This document shows, one piece after another, positions 8,132-16,230 of a stretch of DNA of 51,300 nt. The position numbers and the translations under genes were made by a program. Source of the stretch: an uncultured bacterium (lineage in GTDB: Bacteria > Verrucomicrobiota > Kiritimatiellia > RFP12 > UBA1067); assembly GCA_902779565.1 (NCBI GenBank), contig CACZCD010000007.1, positions 1 to 51,300 of the forward strand, in the 5' to 3' direction. The stretch's first letter is position 1. Each line of letters starts with the position of its first letter. Below the pieces are notes generated by a model, which ran no database searches, was not told where the DNA came from, and saw nothing but the letters and a program-made list of their open reading frames with translations.

Positions 8132-9370
8132 CTACTTGAGGACGTTTTCAAGCCAGGCTTTGTACACGGGCTGGTACTCGGACGGTCCGCCGCCATGGCC
8201 GTAGTTGACCTTGTCGAACATGAACTTTGGTCCGCGCAACTCGTTATAGATGGTGTACACCGAGTCGGGCGCCACGGCGCCATCGATGAACCCGACGCTC
8301 ATGAATATGGGGACGGTGATGCGTCGCGCGCAGTAGGCGGCGTCGAAGTACCGGAGTTTCTGCCAGTGCTGATGGAAAGGGCCGTCGCTGATGCCGATGG
8401 GGCGTCCCTCGGTGCAGCCGGAGAGGTTTCCGAAGTTCGGCACGCCGCAGAATGCCGCCTTGATGTGTGGGCTGAACGCCGCAAAGAACACGCCGAATCC
8501 GCCGCCATGGCTTGCGCCCGAGTAGCTGACGCGCGCCCGGTCGATGGAAGGCTCCTTGACGGCGAGGTCGATGAGCCGGCAGCCACCGAGGATGCAGGGG
8601 TAGAAGTAGAGATCGCGCGGTTCCTTGTCGATGTTTTCGAAGATGAAACGCCTGAGGTTGTGCTCTTCGAGCCACTTTGTGTGGTGTTCCTTGCCATCGC
8701 GGGCGGCGGGTCTGTACGGCGGCAGATGGATGAACAACGTCGCCGAGGAGGTCGGCGTGCCGCCGGCGAGCGCGGTGGCTTCGGTGAAGTACGCCTCGCC
8801 ACCGCCCACCATCACCCGGAGCGGATAGGGGCCGGGACCTTCCGGAAGGCGCAGGAACCCGTACTGGCGTTTTCCGTTCACCGTGTTGCACGAGACGGCG
8901 TAGATGCCCTTTGCCAGCGGACGCTTTTCGTAGTCGGCCGGAATGGCTTCAAGCTCCTTGAAGGCGTTGTCCCAGAATTGGTCATAGTCGTCCGGCGGCG
9001 GAAGGGACGGGCGGAGGCGCTCCGGCTCAAAGGCGGCGCCGACCGACAGCTTGGGACCCTCACCATCCTTCCGTTTGGCCCAACAGCAGATGAATCCTGG
9101 CTTCTGGAGGGCGAACGAGACGCGCGCGGGAGTGACGGTGACGAATTGCACGAGGGGTTCCTGCGCAACGCGGCAGAACTTCACCTCCACGGTGGCGCCC
9201 GGTTGCGGCGATTGCACGAGGAACTCGGCCGTCTCTTCGATCCGGTAGCGGTGCGAGGCGCGGGTGCAGGTGAGGGAAAGGGCGTTGTCGTCCCCGGCGG
9301 CGCAGAACGCCGCCGCAAGCGTCAGGATCAGGGTTGCGTGCACGGTTGCTGTTTTGGTAAGGCCTATCAT
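8132..9370 (-). CDS. Secreted acetyl-xylan-esterase-type hydrolase
   Basis: The 412-residue product begins MIGLTKTATVHATLILTLAAAFCAAG, a signal peptide, preceded by an AAAGGAGTT ribosome-binding site; the open frame further upstream to 9505 lacks such a site. It has an Ig-like N-terminal region (about 30-120) and an alpha/beta-hydrolase domain of the acetyl xylan esterase/cephalosporin deacetylase family (about 122-412). The family start motif DDYDQFWDNAFKEL is visible. The nucleophile Ser is near 287 in YSGASHGGG, with Asp in GFIDGAVAP and His in NYGHGGG. It should remove O-acetyl groups from sugars. It is convergent with the sigma operon and divergent from tRNA-Thr. Confidence 0.88.
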   Translation of the reverse strand: MIGLTKTATVHATLILTLAAAFCAAGDDNALSLTCTRASHRYRIEETAEFLVQSPQPGATVEVKFCRVAQEPLVQFVTVTPARVSFALQKPGFICCWAKRKDGEGPKLSVGAAFEPERLRPSLPPPDDYDQFWDNAFKELEAIPADYEKRPLAKGIYAVSCNTVNGKRQYGFLRLPEGPGPYPLRVMVGGGEAYFTEATALAGGTPTSSATLFIHLPPYRPAARDGKEHHTKWLEEHNLRRFIFENIDKEPRDLYFYPCILGGCRLIDLAVKEPSIDRARVSYSGASHGGGFGVFFAAFSPHIKAAFCGVPNFGNLSGCTEGRPIGISDGPFHQHWQKLRYFDAAYCARRITVPIFMSVGFIDGAVAPDSVYTIYNELRGPKFMFDKVNYGHGGGPSEYQPVYKAWLENVLK

Positions 9371-9470
9371 AGAACTCCTTTGGGGGTGGATGCGGTGAAC
9401 TGTATCAGTTCCAGTGTCCCTCGTCAAGAGGGGTGAGGTCGGAAAACTATTTTTTTCTTCATTTACCCCC

Positions 9471-9499
9471 TTGCGGCGAAGGGCGGGATGTAGTATACT
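9471..9499 (+). promoter_or_regulatory. Promoter of the tRNA-Thr/tuf operon
   Basis: TTGCGG (9471-9476) and TATACT (9494-9499) are separated by exactly 17 nt, a good sigma-70-type arrangement, 25 nt before the tRNA-Thr 5' end. It is the best candidate to drive tRNA-Thr, tuf and the genes downstream. Confidence 0.75.
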
Positions 9500-9524
9500 A
9501 CGCATTTCTTTTTAGGCAAACCAG

Positions 9525-9600
<76 letters not shown>

Positions 9601-9652
9601 TTTGCCCAAAAAGGAAAAAAGACAAGAACAAAACCTACAGGAGACCAGTAAA

Positions 9653-10864
9653 ATGGCAAAGGAAACATTCGACCGCGGCGGTAAGCCGCACGTGAACGTC
9701 GGCACGATCGGCCATGTCGACCACGGTAAGACCACACTCACGGCCGCGATTACGCACGTCCAGTCCCTCAAGGGTCTCTGCGACGAAATCAAGTACGATC
9801 AGGTGGCCAAGGCTTCCGAGTCCGCCGGTCGTCGTGATGCAACCAAGATTTTGACGATTGCGTCCTCCCACGTGGAGTACGCGACCGCGAACCGCCACTA
9901 CGCGCACGTTGACTGCCCCGGCCACGCTGACTATGTGAAGAACATGATCACCGGCGCCGCGCAGATGGATGGCGCGATCCTCGTGGTCTCCGCCGTTGAC
10001 GGCCCGATGCCGCAGACGCGCGAGCACGTGCTTCTCGCCCGCCAGGTCGGCGTGCCGAAGATCGTGGTGTTCCTCAACAAGTGCGACCTCGTTGACGATG
10101 CCGAGATGCTTGACCTCGTCGAGATGGAGGTGCGCGAGCTCCTTTCCAAGTACGACTACGATGGCGACAACGCCCCGGTCATCCGCGGCGCGGCGTTCCC
10201 GGCCACCCAGGCCGCTTCGGCTGACGATGATGCCTGCAAGTGCATCACCGAGCTGATGGACGCCCTCGACTCCTACATCCCCGAGCCTCTCCGTGAGCTC
10301 GACCAGCCGTTCCTCATGCCGATCGAAGACATCTTCTCGATCGAAGGCCGTGGCACGGTGGTGACCGGTCGCGTGGAGCGCGGTGTCGTGAAGGTCGGTG
10401 ACGAAGTCGAGATCGTCGGTCTCAAGCCGACGGCGAAGACGGCCGTCACGGGCGTTGAGATGTTCCGCAAGCTCCTCGACCAGGGTCAGGCCGGCGACAA
10501 CATCGGCTGCTTGCTCCGCGGCACGAAGAAGGAAGAGGTGGAGCGTGGCCAGGTGCTCGCGAAGCCGGGTTCCATCACGCCGCACACCGAGTTCGAGGGT
10601 CAGGTCTACGTCCTCACGAAGGACGAGGGTGGCCGTCACACGGCGTTCATGAAGGGCTATCGTCCGCAGTTCTACATCCGCACGACGGACGTGACCGGCG
10701 ACATCGAGCTGCCCGAGGGCGTCGAGATGGTGATGCCGGGCGACAACGTGACGCTCAAGGTCAAGCTCATCGCGCCTGTCGCGCTTGAGGAGAAGATGCG
10801 CTTCGCGATTCGTGAAGGCGGCCGCACGGTCGGCGCCGGCACGGTTTCGAAGGTGATCAAGTAA
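9653..10864 (+). CDS. tuf: Elongation factor Tu with divergent switch I
   Basis: The 403-residue GTPase delivers aminoacyl-tRNA to the ribosome. The ATG at 9653 follows CAGGAGACC. G1 (GHVDHGKT, 20-27), G3 (DCPGH, 87-91) and G4 (NKCD) are intact, and domains 2 and 3 are typical ([34 protein letters not shown]). The effector/switch I region is unusual. Where most EF-Tu proteins read EEKARGITINTSHVEY, this one reads [22 protein letters not shown], about five residues longer, with RGITI replaced by KILTI; the Mg-coordinating Thr appears kept as Thr68. The G5-like SAL is replaced by AAF. The reading frame is clean, so this is not a sequencing artefact of the frame. Location in the secE-nusG operon argues that it is the housekeeping copy. 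Confidence 0.97.
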   Translation: MAKETFDRGGKPHVNVGTIGHVDHGKTTLTAAITHVQSLKGLCDEIKYDQVAKASESAGRRDATKILTIASSHVEYATANRHYAHVDCPGHADYVKNMITGAAQMDGAILVVSAVDGPMPQTREHVLLARQVGVPKIVVFLNKCDLVDDAEMLDLVEMEVRELLSKYDYDGDNAPVIRGAAFPATQAASADDDACKCITELMDALDSYIPEPLRELDQPFLMPIEDIFSIEGRGTVVTGRVERGVVKVGDEVEIVGLKPTAKTAVTGVEMFRKLLDQGQAGDNIGCLLRGTKKEEVERGQVLAKPGSITPHTEFEGQVYVLTKDEGGRHTAFMKGYRPQFYIRTTDVTGDIELPEGVEMVMPGDNVTLKVKLIAPVALEEKMRFAIREGGRTVGAGTVSKVIK

Positions 10865-10885
10865 TCAGATCGTCTTCTGTGGGAT

Positions 10886-10936
10886 GCCCGCTCCCGCAGC
10901 CCGGCCGATGTGGTCGGCCGGGTTGGTGGGGCGGGC
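10886..10936. other. Stem-loop between tuf and rpmG
   Basis: CCCGGCC (10900-10906) pairs with GGCCGGG (10916-10922). Flanking GCCCGCTCCC pairs partly with GGGGCGGGC ending at 10936, forming a two-part GC-rich stem within the 106-nt tuf-rpmG spacer. There is no T-run, so it is more likely a processing or attenuation structure than a terminator. Confidence 0.45.
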
Positions 10937-10970
10937 CTGAAACCCCCGCAGGGACGGAAGGAAGATTGAG

Positions 10971-11123
10971 ATGCCGAGAGAATTGGCGATTCTGGCGTGC
11001 AACGAGTGCAAGCGCCGCAACTACACGACCACGCGCAACAAGAAGACGATGACGGAGCGTGTGGAGAAGGTGAAGTTCTGCCCGTCCTGCCGCAAGCGCA
11101 CGGGCCACAAAGAGGTCAAGTAA
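10971..11123 (+). CDS. rpmG: Ribosomal protein bL33
   Basis: A 50-residue large-subunit protein, [20 protein letters not shown] at the start and [14 protein letters not shown] at the end. Two CxxC pairs show the zinc-binding form of bL33. The ATG follows GGAAGGAAGATTGAG. It lies between tuf and tRNA-Trp, the common order before secE. Confidence 0.95.
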   Translation: MPRELAILACNECKRRNYTTTRNKKTMTERVEKVKFCPSCRKRTGHKEVK

Positions 11124-11136
11124 GGCGATTTTCTTT

Positions 11137-11210
11137 AGGGTAGTAGCACAATGGCAGTGCAGCGGTCTCCAAAACCGCCTATGGGGGTTCGATTCCCTCC
11201 TACCCTGCCA
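11137..11210 (+). tRNA. tRNA-Trp (CCA anticodon)
   Basis: A 74-nt cloverleaf. Acceptor AGGGTAG pairs with CTACCCT, discriminator G, and encoded CCA. Anticodon stem GCGGT/ACCGC has loop CTCCAAA with anticodon CCA at 11169-11171. The T-arm is GGGGGTTCGATTCCCTC. It sits between rpmG and secE, a position frequently seen for tRNA-Trp in bacteria. Confidence 0.96.
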
Positions 11211-11230
11211 AGAGGATTGAGGAGCAGAAG

Positions 11231-11428
11231 ATGAATTGGTTCAACCGCATCAAGGGATATCTTTCGGAGGTGAAGGGGGAGGCGAAGCGTGTTTCGTGGC
11301 CCGACAAGCACGAACTGTATGACTCCACGCTCGTCGTCATTGCGTTCATCTTCATCCTGGCGGTCACCACGCTTGCGTGCGACAAGGTGATCCAGCTCTT
11401 CATTCAGATTATTCACGCAGGAGCATAA
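11231..11428 (+). CDS. secE: Preprotein translocase subunit SecE
   Basis: A 65-residue inner-membrane protein of the SecYEG channel, the short single-span form. An amphipathic N-terminal helix carries the conserved VKGEAKRVSWPDKHEL segment, followed by one transmembrane helix (about 33-58). The ATG follows GAGGAGCAGAAG. nusG follows 10 nt later, the usual pair. Confidence 0.96.
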   Translation: MNWFNRIKGYLSEVKGEAKRVSWPDKHELYDSTLVVIAFIFILAVTTLACDKVIQLFIQIIHAGA

Positions 11429-11438
11429 GAGGCCCGCG

Positions 11439-12056
11439 ATGAAGAAAGAATGGTTTGTATTGCATACGCTGACGGGCCAGGAGAACAAGGCCCAGCGGTC
11501 GATTGTGGCCCGCAGGAAGCTTGAGGCCATGGGGGACTACATCGGCGAGTGCATCATCCCCACGGAGCGGGTGACGGAGAAGAAGAACGGGAAGAGCCGC
11601 ACGCTGACGAAGAAGTTCTTCCCGGGCTATGTGCTTTGCGAGCTGGCGCTCTACGACGATTCGCGCGAGATTGACCCGGCGACGGGCAAGCGGGCCATCT
11701 ACGAGCGCACCTGGCAGTTTCTCCGCGAGACGCCCGGCGTGATCGGGTTCGTGGGAGGGGAGCGTCCGATGCCCCTGAAGAAGTCGGAAATGGATGCGAT
11801 CCTTGCGACCGGCAAGGGAGGCGGCAAGGTTGAGCCGCCGCCGCGTCCGAGAATCGTTTTCAACGTGAATGACACGGTGAAGGTAGTCGACGGTCCCTTC
11901 CAAGGGCAGGTGGGACAGGTCGCAATGGTCGATCCCAAGGGCAAGCTCACGGTTGAAGTGCAGATCTTCAGCCGCAAAACGCCCGTGGACGTGGAGTACT
12001 GGCAGGTGGAGAAGATGTCCCAGGCGGACATCATCGCCGCAAACCCTGTGGTGTGA
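11439..12056 (+). CDS. nusG: Transcription termination/antitermination factor NusG
   Basis: The 205-residue protein has the NGN domain (EWFVLHTLTGQENKAQRSI, KKFFPGYVLCEL, WQFLRETPGVIGFVGG) and a C-terminal KOW domain (NDTVKVVDGPFQGQVGQVAMVDPKG). It binds RNA polymerase and links it to Rho or to the ribosome. The N-terminal domain carries a modest insertion (YDDSREIDPATGKRAIYERT) after the second strand. A GAGGCCCGCG region precedes the start, with a weak Shine-Dalgarno. Confidence 0.96.
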   Translation: MKKEWFVLHTLTGQENKAQRSIVARRKLEAMGDYIGECIIPTERVTEKKNGKSRTLTKKFFPGYVLCELALYDDSREIDPATGKRAIYERTWQFLRETPGVIGFVGGERPMPLKKSEMDAILATGKGGGKVEPPPRPRIVFNVNDTVKVVDGPFQGQVGQVAMVDPKGKLTVEVQIFSRKTPVDVEYWQVEKMSQADIIAANPVV

Positions 12057-12126
12057 CGCGTCATCATCATCGGCCCGCTATCACCGGTAGGATCGCCGGG
12101 AGGGCACGAGAAAAAGGAACAGAAGA

Positions 12127-12552
12127 ATGGCCAAGAAGGTCAAGGGCGTAGTGAAGCTCCAGATTCCGGCGGGAGCCGCGAATCCTGCGCCGCCGGTCGG
12201 TCCGGCACTCGGTTCTGCTGGTGTGAACATCATGCAGTTCTGCAAGGAGTTCAATGCGAAGACGGCGAAGCAGGCCGGTCTCGTGATCCCCGTGATCATC
12301 ACGGTGTATCAGGACCGTAGCTTCTCCCTGGAGTTCAAGTCGCCGCCGGCGTCCGTGCTCCTGAAGAAGGAGGCGGGTCTCGCCAAGGGTTCGGGCGTCC
12401 CGAACAAGAACAAGGTCGGCAAGGTCACCAAGGCGCAGCTCGCGAAGATCGTCGAGATGAAGAAGGCGGACCTCAATACGACCGACGTGGAGGCCGCGAT
12501 GCGCATGATCGCCGGCACCGCGCGCAACATGGGCATCGAAGTCGTTGATTGA
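12127..12552 (+). CDS. rplK: Ribosomal protein uL11
   Basis: A 141-residue protein of normal length with the N-terminal [20 protein letters not shown] and the C-terminal rRNA-binding part ([16 protein letters not shown]). It forms the GTPase-associated centre with 23S rRNA. AAAAAGGAACAGAAG precedes the ATG. A 70-nt spacer separates it from nusG; rplA follows 13 nt later. Confidence 0.97.
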   Translation: MAKKVKGVVKLQIPAGAANPAPPVGPALGSAGVNIMQFCKEFNAKTAKQAGLVIPVIITVYQDRSFSLEFKSPPASVLLKKEAGLAKGSGVPNKNKVGKVTKAQLAKIVEMKKADLNTTDVEAAMRMIAGTARNMGIEVVD

Positions 12553-12565
12553 AAGGATGTGACCC

Positions 12566-13261
12566 ATGGCTAAATTTGGAAAGAAGTATCGTGGCATCCT
12601 CAAGGCGCTGCCGAAGCAGGCGGTGACCGTGGAGGAGGCCGTGAAGTTCATCAAGGCGCATCCGGCGGCGAAGTTCGACGAGACGCTCGACGTCTCCTTC
12701 CGGATGGGCGTGGATCTCGTGAAGAGCGATTCCCCCGTGCGCGGCACGGTGAAGCTCCCGGCGGGCTCCGGCAAGAAGGTCAAGGTTCTCGTGTTCGCGG
12801 GCGGTGAGCATGCCGATGAGGCGAAGGCCGCCGGCGCCGACTACGTGGGGCTTGACGATCTCGTCGAGAAGATCACGAAGGACGGCTGGTGCGATTTCGA
12901 CGTCGCGATTGCGACGGTCGAGGCGATGAAGAGCGTGCGCAAGTGCGCCCGCGTGCTCGGCCCGCGCGGCCTGATGCCGAACCCGAAGACGGGCACGGTC
13001 ACGGACGATCCGGCGACCGCCGTCAAGGAGGCGAAGGGCGGCAAGGTTGATTTCCGCATGGACAAGACGGGTAACTGCTGCGTGATCGCGGGCAAGCTCT
13101 CGTTCGACGCGGACAAGCTCGTGGAGAACGTCAATGCGGTGATCGCGGCGGTGCAGGCGGCGAAGCCGGCGGCCGTGAAGGGCCAGTTCATCAAGGCGCT
13201 TACGCTTTGCTCCACCATGGGGCCTGGCGTGCCTTGCATTCTTGCGGCAGCAGCCGAGTAA
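12566..13261 (+). CDS. rplA: Ribosomal protein uL1
   Basis: The 231-residue L1-stalk protein has the expected length. It shows the conserved [15 protein letters not shown] near 132-146 and the [14 protein letters not shown] start region. The family often represses its own operon by binding mRNA. rplJ follows 15 nt later. Confidence 0.97.
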   Translation: MAKFGKKYRGILKALPKQAVTVEEAVKFIKAHPAAKFDETLDVSFRMGVDLVKSDSPVRGTVKLPAGSGKKVKVLVFAGGEHADEAKAAGADYVGLDDLVEKITKDGWCDFDVAIATVEAMKSVRKCARVLGPRGLMPNPKTGTVTDDPATAVKEAKGGKVDFRMDKTGNCCVIAGKLSFDADKLVENVNAVIAAVQAAKPAAVKGQFIKALTLCSTMGPGVPCILAAAAE

Positions 13262-13276
13262 AGGGATGGTGACGAA

Positions 13277-13786
13277 ATGAGAATCGAAAAAGTCGCAATT
13301 CTGAACGAAGTCGTCGATCGCGTGAAGGCGAGCGATTACTGCTTCATCATCAACTACGGCGGCGTGACGGTGGCGCAGCTGGCGAAGCTCCGTGCCGCGC
13401 TCCGCGCGCAGGAGTCCCGTCTCCTCATCGTGAAGAACACCTTCCTCGCGCATGTCGCGAAGGAGAAGGGTTGGAGCGAAGAGGTCAACGCCATGTTCGC
13501 GGGTCCGACCGCGATCGTGACCGGCAAGGGCGAGCCCACGGCCGTTGCGAAGGCGATCGTGGAGTTCGTGAAGGACTCCGCCGGGAAGGCCTCCGTCAAG
13601 GGCGCAGACTACGACAACAAGATCGTGGATGCGGCCATGGTGGAAGCGCTCTCCAAGGTGCCGGGCAAGAACGAGCTCCGCGCGACGCTGCTCATGCTCC
13701 TCAAGGAGCCGGCGACGCGTCTGGCGCGCGTCCTCTCCGAGAAGGCGAAGAAGGAAGGTGGCGGCGAGGCCGCTCCTGCCGCGTAA
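13277..13786 (+). CDS. rplJ: Ribosomal protein uL10
   Basis: The 169-residue stalk base protein has the N-terminal rRNA-binding part ([32 protein letters not shown]) and a C-terminal helix that binds L7/L12 dimers. It ends in an Ala-rich tail (GGGEAAPAA). The spacing to rplL is 63 nt, without an obvious promoter. Confidence 0.96.
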   Translation: MRIEKVAILNEVVDRVKASDYCFIINYGGVTVAQLAKLRAALRAQESRLLIVKNTFLAHVAKEKGWSEEVNAMFAGPTAIVTGKGEPTAVAKAIVEFVKDSAGKASVKGADYDNKIVDAAMVEALSKVPGKNELRATLLMLLKEPATRLARVLSEKAKKEGGGEAAPAA

Positions 13787-13849
13787 CAAACAGATTTCCC
13801 AAGTATGAAACACGGCTTGGGTTGACAAGTAAAACAAAGGAACAAAGAA

Positions 13850-14218
13850 ATGACGAACGAAGAAATCATCAAGGAACTGTCGGGCAAGACGGTTCTCGAA
13901 ATCAACGAACTCGTGAAGGCGCTCGAAGAGGCGTGGGGCGTTTCCGCCGCCGCCGCTGTCGCCGTTGCTGGCCCTGCCGCCGCAGGTGGCGCTCCGGCTG
14001 AAGAGAAGACGGAGTTCGACGTGGTCCTCAAGGCCGCCGGTGCGAACAAGATCGCGGTCATCAAGGAGATCCGCGCGATTACGGGCCTCGGCCTCAAGGA
14101 CGCCAAGGACATGGTCGATGGCGCGCCCAAGACGGTCAAGGAAGGCGCCTCCAAGGAGGATGCCGAGAAGATCGCCGAGCAGCTCAAGAAGGCCGGCGCC
14201 GAAGTCGAGATCAAGTAA
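13850..14218 (+). CDS. rplL: Ribosomal protein bL12 (L7/L12)
   Basis: A 122-residue stalk protein: N-terminal dimerisation domain, an Ala/Gly-rich hinge ([17 protein letters not shown]) and the C-terminal factor-binding domain ([37 protein letters not shown]). AAAGGAACAAAGAA precedes the ATG. It is the last gene of the operon: a terminator follows at once and rpoB is absent, unlike most bacteria. Confidence 0.97.
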   Translation: MTNEEIIKELSGKTVLEINELVKALEEAWGVSAAAAVAVAGPAAAGGAPAEEKTEFDVVLKAAGANKIAVIKEIRAITGLGLKDAKDMVDGAPKTVKEGASKEDAEKIAEQLKKAGAEVEIK

Positions 14219-14235
14219 CATCCGTTGCTGGATCA

Positions 14236-14276
14236 CGAAACGACCCGCAGCTTTCGCTGCGGGTTTCGTTTTTTTT
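14236..14276 (+). terminator. Rho-independent terminator after rplL
   Basis: ACCCGCAGC-TTTC-GCTGCGGGT is a perfect 9-bp stem followed by TTCGTTTTTTTT, starting about 25 nt after the rplL stop. The outer CGAAAC/GTTTCG bases can extend the stem. It is a textbook intrinsic terminator. Confidence 0.93.
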
Positions 14277-14305
14277 GTCTGTCGCGTGTGGTTGCTAGGA
14301 TCCGG

Positions 14306-14977
14306 CTATTGTCCGGGATTGACCAGCGGGAAGTTCCAGGTGCCGGGCGCAACGTTGATCAGGCCGATCTGCACGCCGCTCACACGGCCGGACGCAACGT
14401 TCACCAGCCCGATCTGGCATCCTTCCACGCGGTTGGCCGCATAGGTGAAGAGCGCGAATTGTGCGCCCCGCAGACATTCGACGGTATAAGCAAAGAGCAG
14501 GGACGTTTGGCAGCCGTTGACGATATCGGCTTTGGAGAAAAGCACGCTGTCGTGCCATCCGTTCACCTTCTTGGCATCCGAGAAGAGGCCACCCCATCCC
14601 CAGCCGTCGAGCGAATCGATAAAGAATGCCAGCCCGCCCATGGCGAGTCCCTCAAAGCGTCCGCCGCCATTGGCGATTCCGCCGATCGAGAATCCCTTGA
14701 ACGATTCGCTTCCAATTACCGAGAGCCCCCCGATGGCAACGCCGTTGAAGCGTTCGGCGCCTTGATAGAACCCGCCAATCCCCAGCCCCGAAAACCGTTC
14801 ATAGGATCCGCTGAAGAGATTGATGGAGAGTCCCGAGACATTTTGCTCGTTCACATACGGCCAAAGGAGGAAGCCCTTGTAGTCCTCCTTCGCCGTGTCC
14901 GCGCGACCCATGCATGCGGCCAACACGATCAGCGAAAGCGCGAGCGTTCGCCTGATGCAGAAAGTTCCTATGTTCAT
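14306..14977 (-). CDS. Secreted protein with GxxIG-type surface repeats
   Basis: The 223-residue product has a signal peptide with a possible lipobox (LALSLIVLAACMG). The rest is built of repeated short units of about 16-18 residues: FSGLGIGGF, FNGVAIGGL, FKGFSIGGI, FEGLAMGGL, VEGCQIGLVNVA, VSGVQIGLINVA. This resembles the LA_2272-type surface-repeat family, expected to form a beta-solenoid. Function unknown. It is convergent with the ribosomal operon, and the promoter side faces cmk. Confidence 0.72.
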   Translation of the reverse strand: MNIGTFCIRRTLALSLIVLAACMGRADTAKEDYKGFLLWPYVNEQNVSGLSINLFSGSYERFSGLGIGGFYQGAERFNGVAIGGLSVIGSESFKGFSIGGIANGGGRFEGLAMGGLAFFIDSLDGWGWGGLFSDAKKVNGWHDSVLFSKADIVNGCQTSLLFAYTVECLRGAQFALFTYAANRVEGCQIGLVNVASGRVSGVQIGLINVAPGTWNFPLVNPGQ

Positions 14978-15115
14978 TCTTGCCTCCCTATCTCACAACA
15001 GATTCACCGGCACGATTCCCTGCCTCATGCCTCATTGCCGCGTATTATAGCACATGCCGCATTTCTCGTGAGACAAAATGAAGCGGTTGGGAACGCCATG
15101 TGCGGGGGAATGTGG

Positions 15116-15121
15116 TATAAT
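15116..15121 (+). promoter_or_regulatory. -10 box for cmk
   Basis: TATAAT lies 31 nt upstream of the cmk ATG, with GAGAAAGAGG as ribosome-binding site between. No strong -35 is visible; a TTGGGA lies too far (22 nt). Confidence 0.55.
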
Positions 15122-15152
15122 CCCCCGCATCAAAGAGAAAGAGGTTAGGCCA

Positions 15153-15833
15153 ATGGCGAGAGTGATAGCGATTGATGGGCCGAGCGGGGCCGGAAAGAGC
15201 TCCGTGTCGCGCCGCGTGGGCGAACGGCTGGGGTTCCTGCATGTCGATTCCGGTGCGCTGTACAGGATCATGACGTGGCAGTGTCTCGAAAATGGCGTTG
15301 ATACGTCTTTGTCGGACGCGGTGGCCGCGTTCGCCGAGAAGGTCAAGATCGAATGCGTGCCGGAGGCGGGACGGATCCAGTATCTCGTGAAGGGCGAGGA
15401 GCCGGGCGACCGCATCCGCACCCCGGAGATCAACGCCCATGCGTCCCCCGTCGCCACGGTTAAGGCCGTCCGCGACCGCGTGACGGCGATCCTGCGCTCG
15501 CTTGTCGCGTTCGGAGACCTTGTCGTGGAGGGACGCGACATCACGACGGCCGTGTTCCCGGATTCGCCCGCGCGCTTCTATCTCACGGCATCGGCGGACG
15601 TGCGGGCCGCTCGCCGCCAGAAGGAGGAGGTCGAAAAGGGGATCGCCGACCAGTCGGCGGAGGCGGTGAAGGCCTCCTTGCTCGCCCGCGACAAGATCGA
15701 TTCCTCGCGGAAGTATGCGCCGCTCCGGAAAGCCGATGGCGCCGTGGAGATCGACTCCTCCAACCTGACGCTTGATCAGGTCGTGGAGACCGTGATTGCC
15801 GCCCTGCCGCCGGATTGGCGCGGAGAGAGCTGA
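15153..15833 (+). CDS. cmk: Cytidylate kinase
   Basis: A 226-residue cytosolic enzyme phosphorylating CMP/dCMP with ATP. P-loop GPSGAGKSS lies at residues 9-17, then HVDSGALYRIMT, the GRDITTAVFPDSPARFYLTA segment and the LID-like RDKIDSSRKYAPLRKA. The ATG at 15153 gives MARVIAIDGPSG, the normal Cmk start; the longer frame begins in the promoter. In many bacteria cmk neighbours rpsA; here a small protein follows 3 nt later. Confidence 0.95.
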   Translation: MARVIAIDGPSGAGKSSVSRRVGERLGFLHVDSGALYRIMTWQCLENGVDTSLSDAVAAFAEKVKIECVPEAGRIQYLVKGEEPGDRIRTPEINAHASPVATVKAVRDRVTAILRSLVAFGDLVVEGRDITTAVFPDSPARFYLTASADVRAARRQKEEVEKGIADQSAEAVKASLLARDKIDSSRKYAPLRKADGAVEIDSSNLTLDQVVETVIAALPPDWRGES

Positions 15834-15836
15834 TTC

Positions 15837-16208
15837 ATGATGGACGTGCCGGACATTCAATACGAGAAAGAGGATTACACGGAGATCCTGAAGAAGGATG
15901 ACCGCTACGATTCGCGTGCCTACGATTTCGTGCTGGAGGTGATCCATTTTGCCAGTACGGACGCGAAAGGGCACGTGACGGGGCAGGAGCTTCTCAACTA
16001 TTTCCGGGATATGGCGCTTGATGCGTACGGTCCGCTCACCTACACCGTTCTGAACGATTGGGGCGTGCGCTGCTGCGAGGATGTCGGGGCGATCGTGTTC
16101 AATCTCTACGACGCGAAGCGTATCAGCAAGACGGATTCCGATTCGCCGGAGGACTTTGTGGGCGGCTTCAACTTCAAGCATGAGTTTTTGGATCCGTTTG
16201 CTGTTTAG
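15837..16208 (+). CDS. Minf_1886-like conserved protein
   Basis: The 123-residue protein has no signal peptide or membrane segment. Recognisable stretches are RYDSRAYDFVLEVIHF, HVTGQELLNYFRDMAL and YGPLTYTVLNDWGV, ending FKHEFLDPF. I recognise it as the small conserved family named after Minf_1886 of Methylacidiphilum, found in PVC and some other bacteria and of unknown function. The ATG follows GGAGAGAGCTG, 3 nt after cmk, so it is cotranscribed. rsgA follows. Confidence 0.75.
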   Translation: MMDVPDIQYEKEDYTEILKKDDRYDSRAYDFVLEVIHFASTDAKGHVTGQELLNYFRDMALDAYGPLTYTVLNDWGVRCCEDVGAIVFNLYDAKRISKTDSDSPEDFVGGFNFKHEFLDPFAV

Positions 16209-16230
16209 TTGGTAGTTGAGGGATGATGAG

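Noticed and set aside
12473-14236. A 587-codon frame opposite rplA-rplJ-rplL
   Set aside because: It spans three certain ribosomal protein genes on the other strand.
14225-15148. A 307-codon plus-strand frame
   Set aside because: It starts inside the rplL terminator and lies opposite a secreted repeat protein with a signal peptide.
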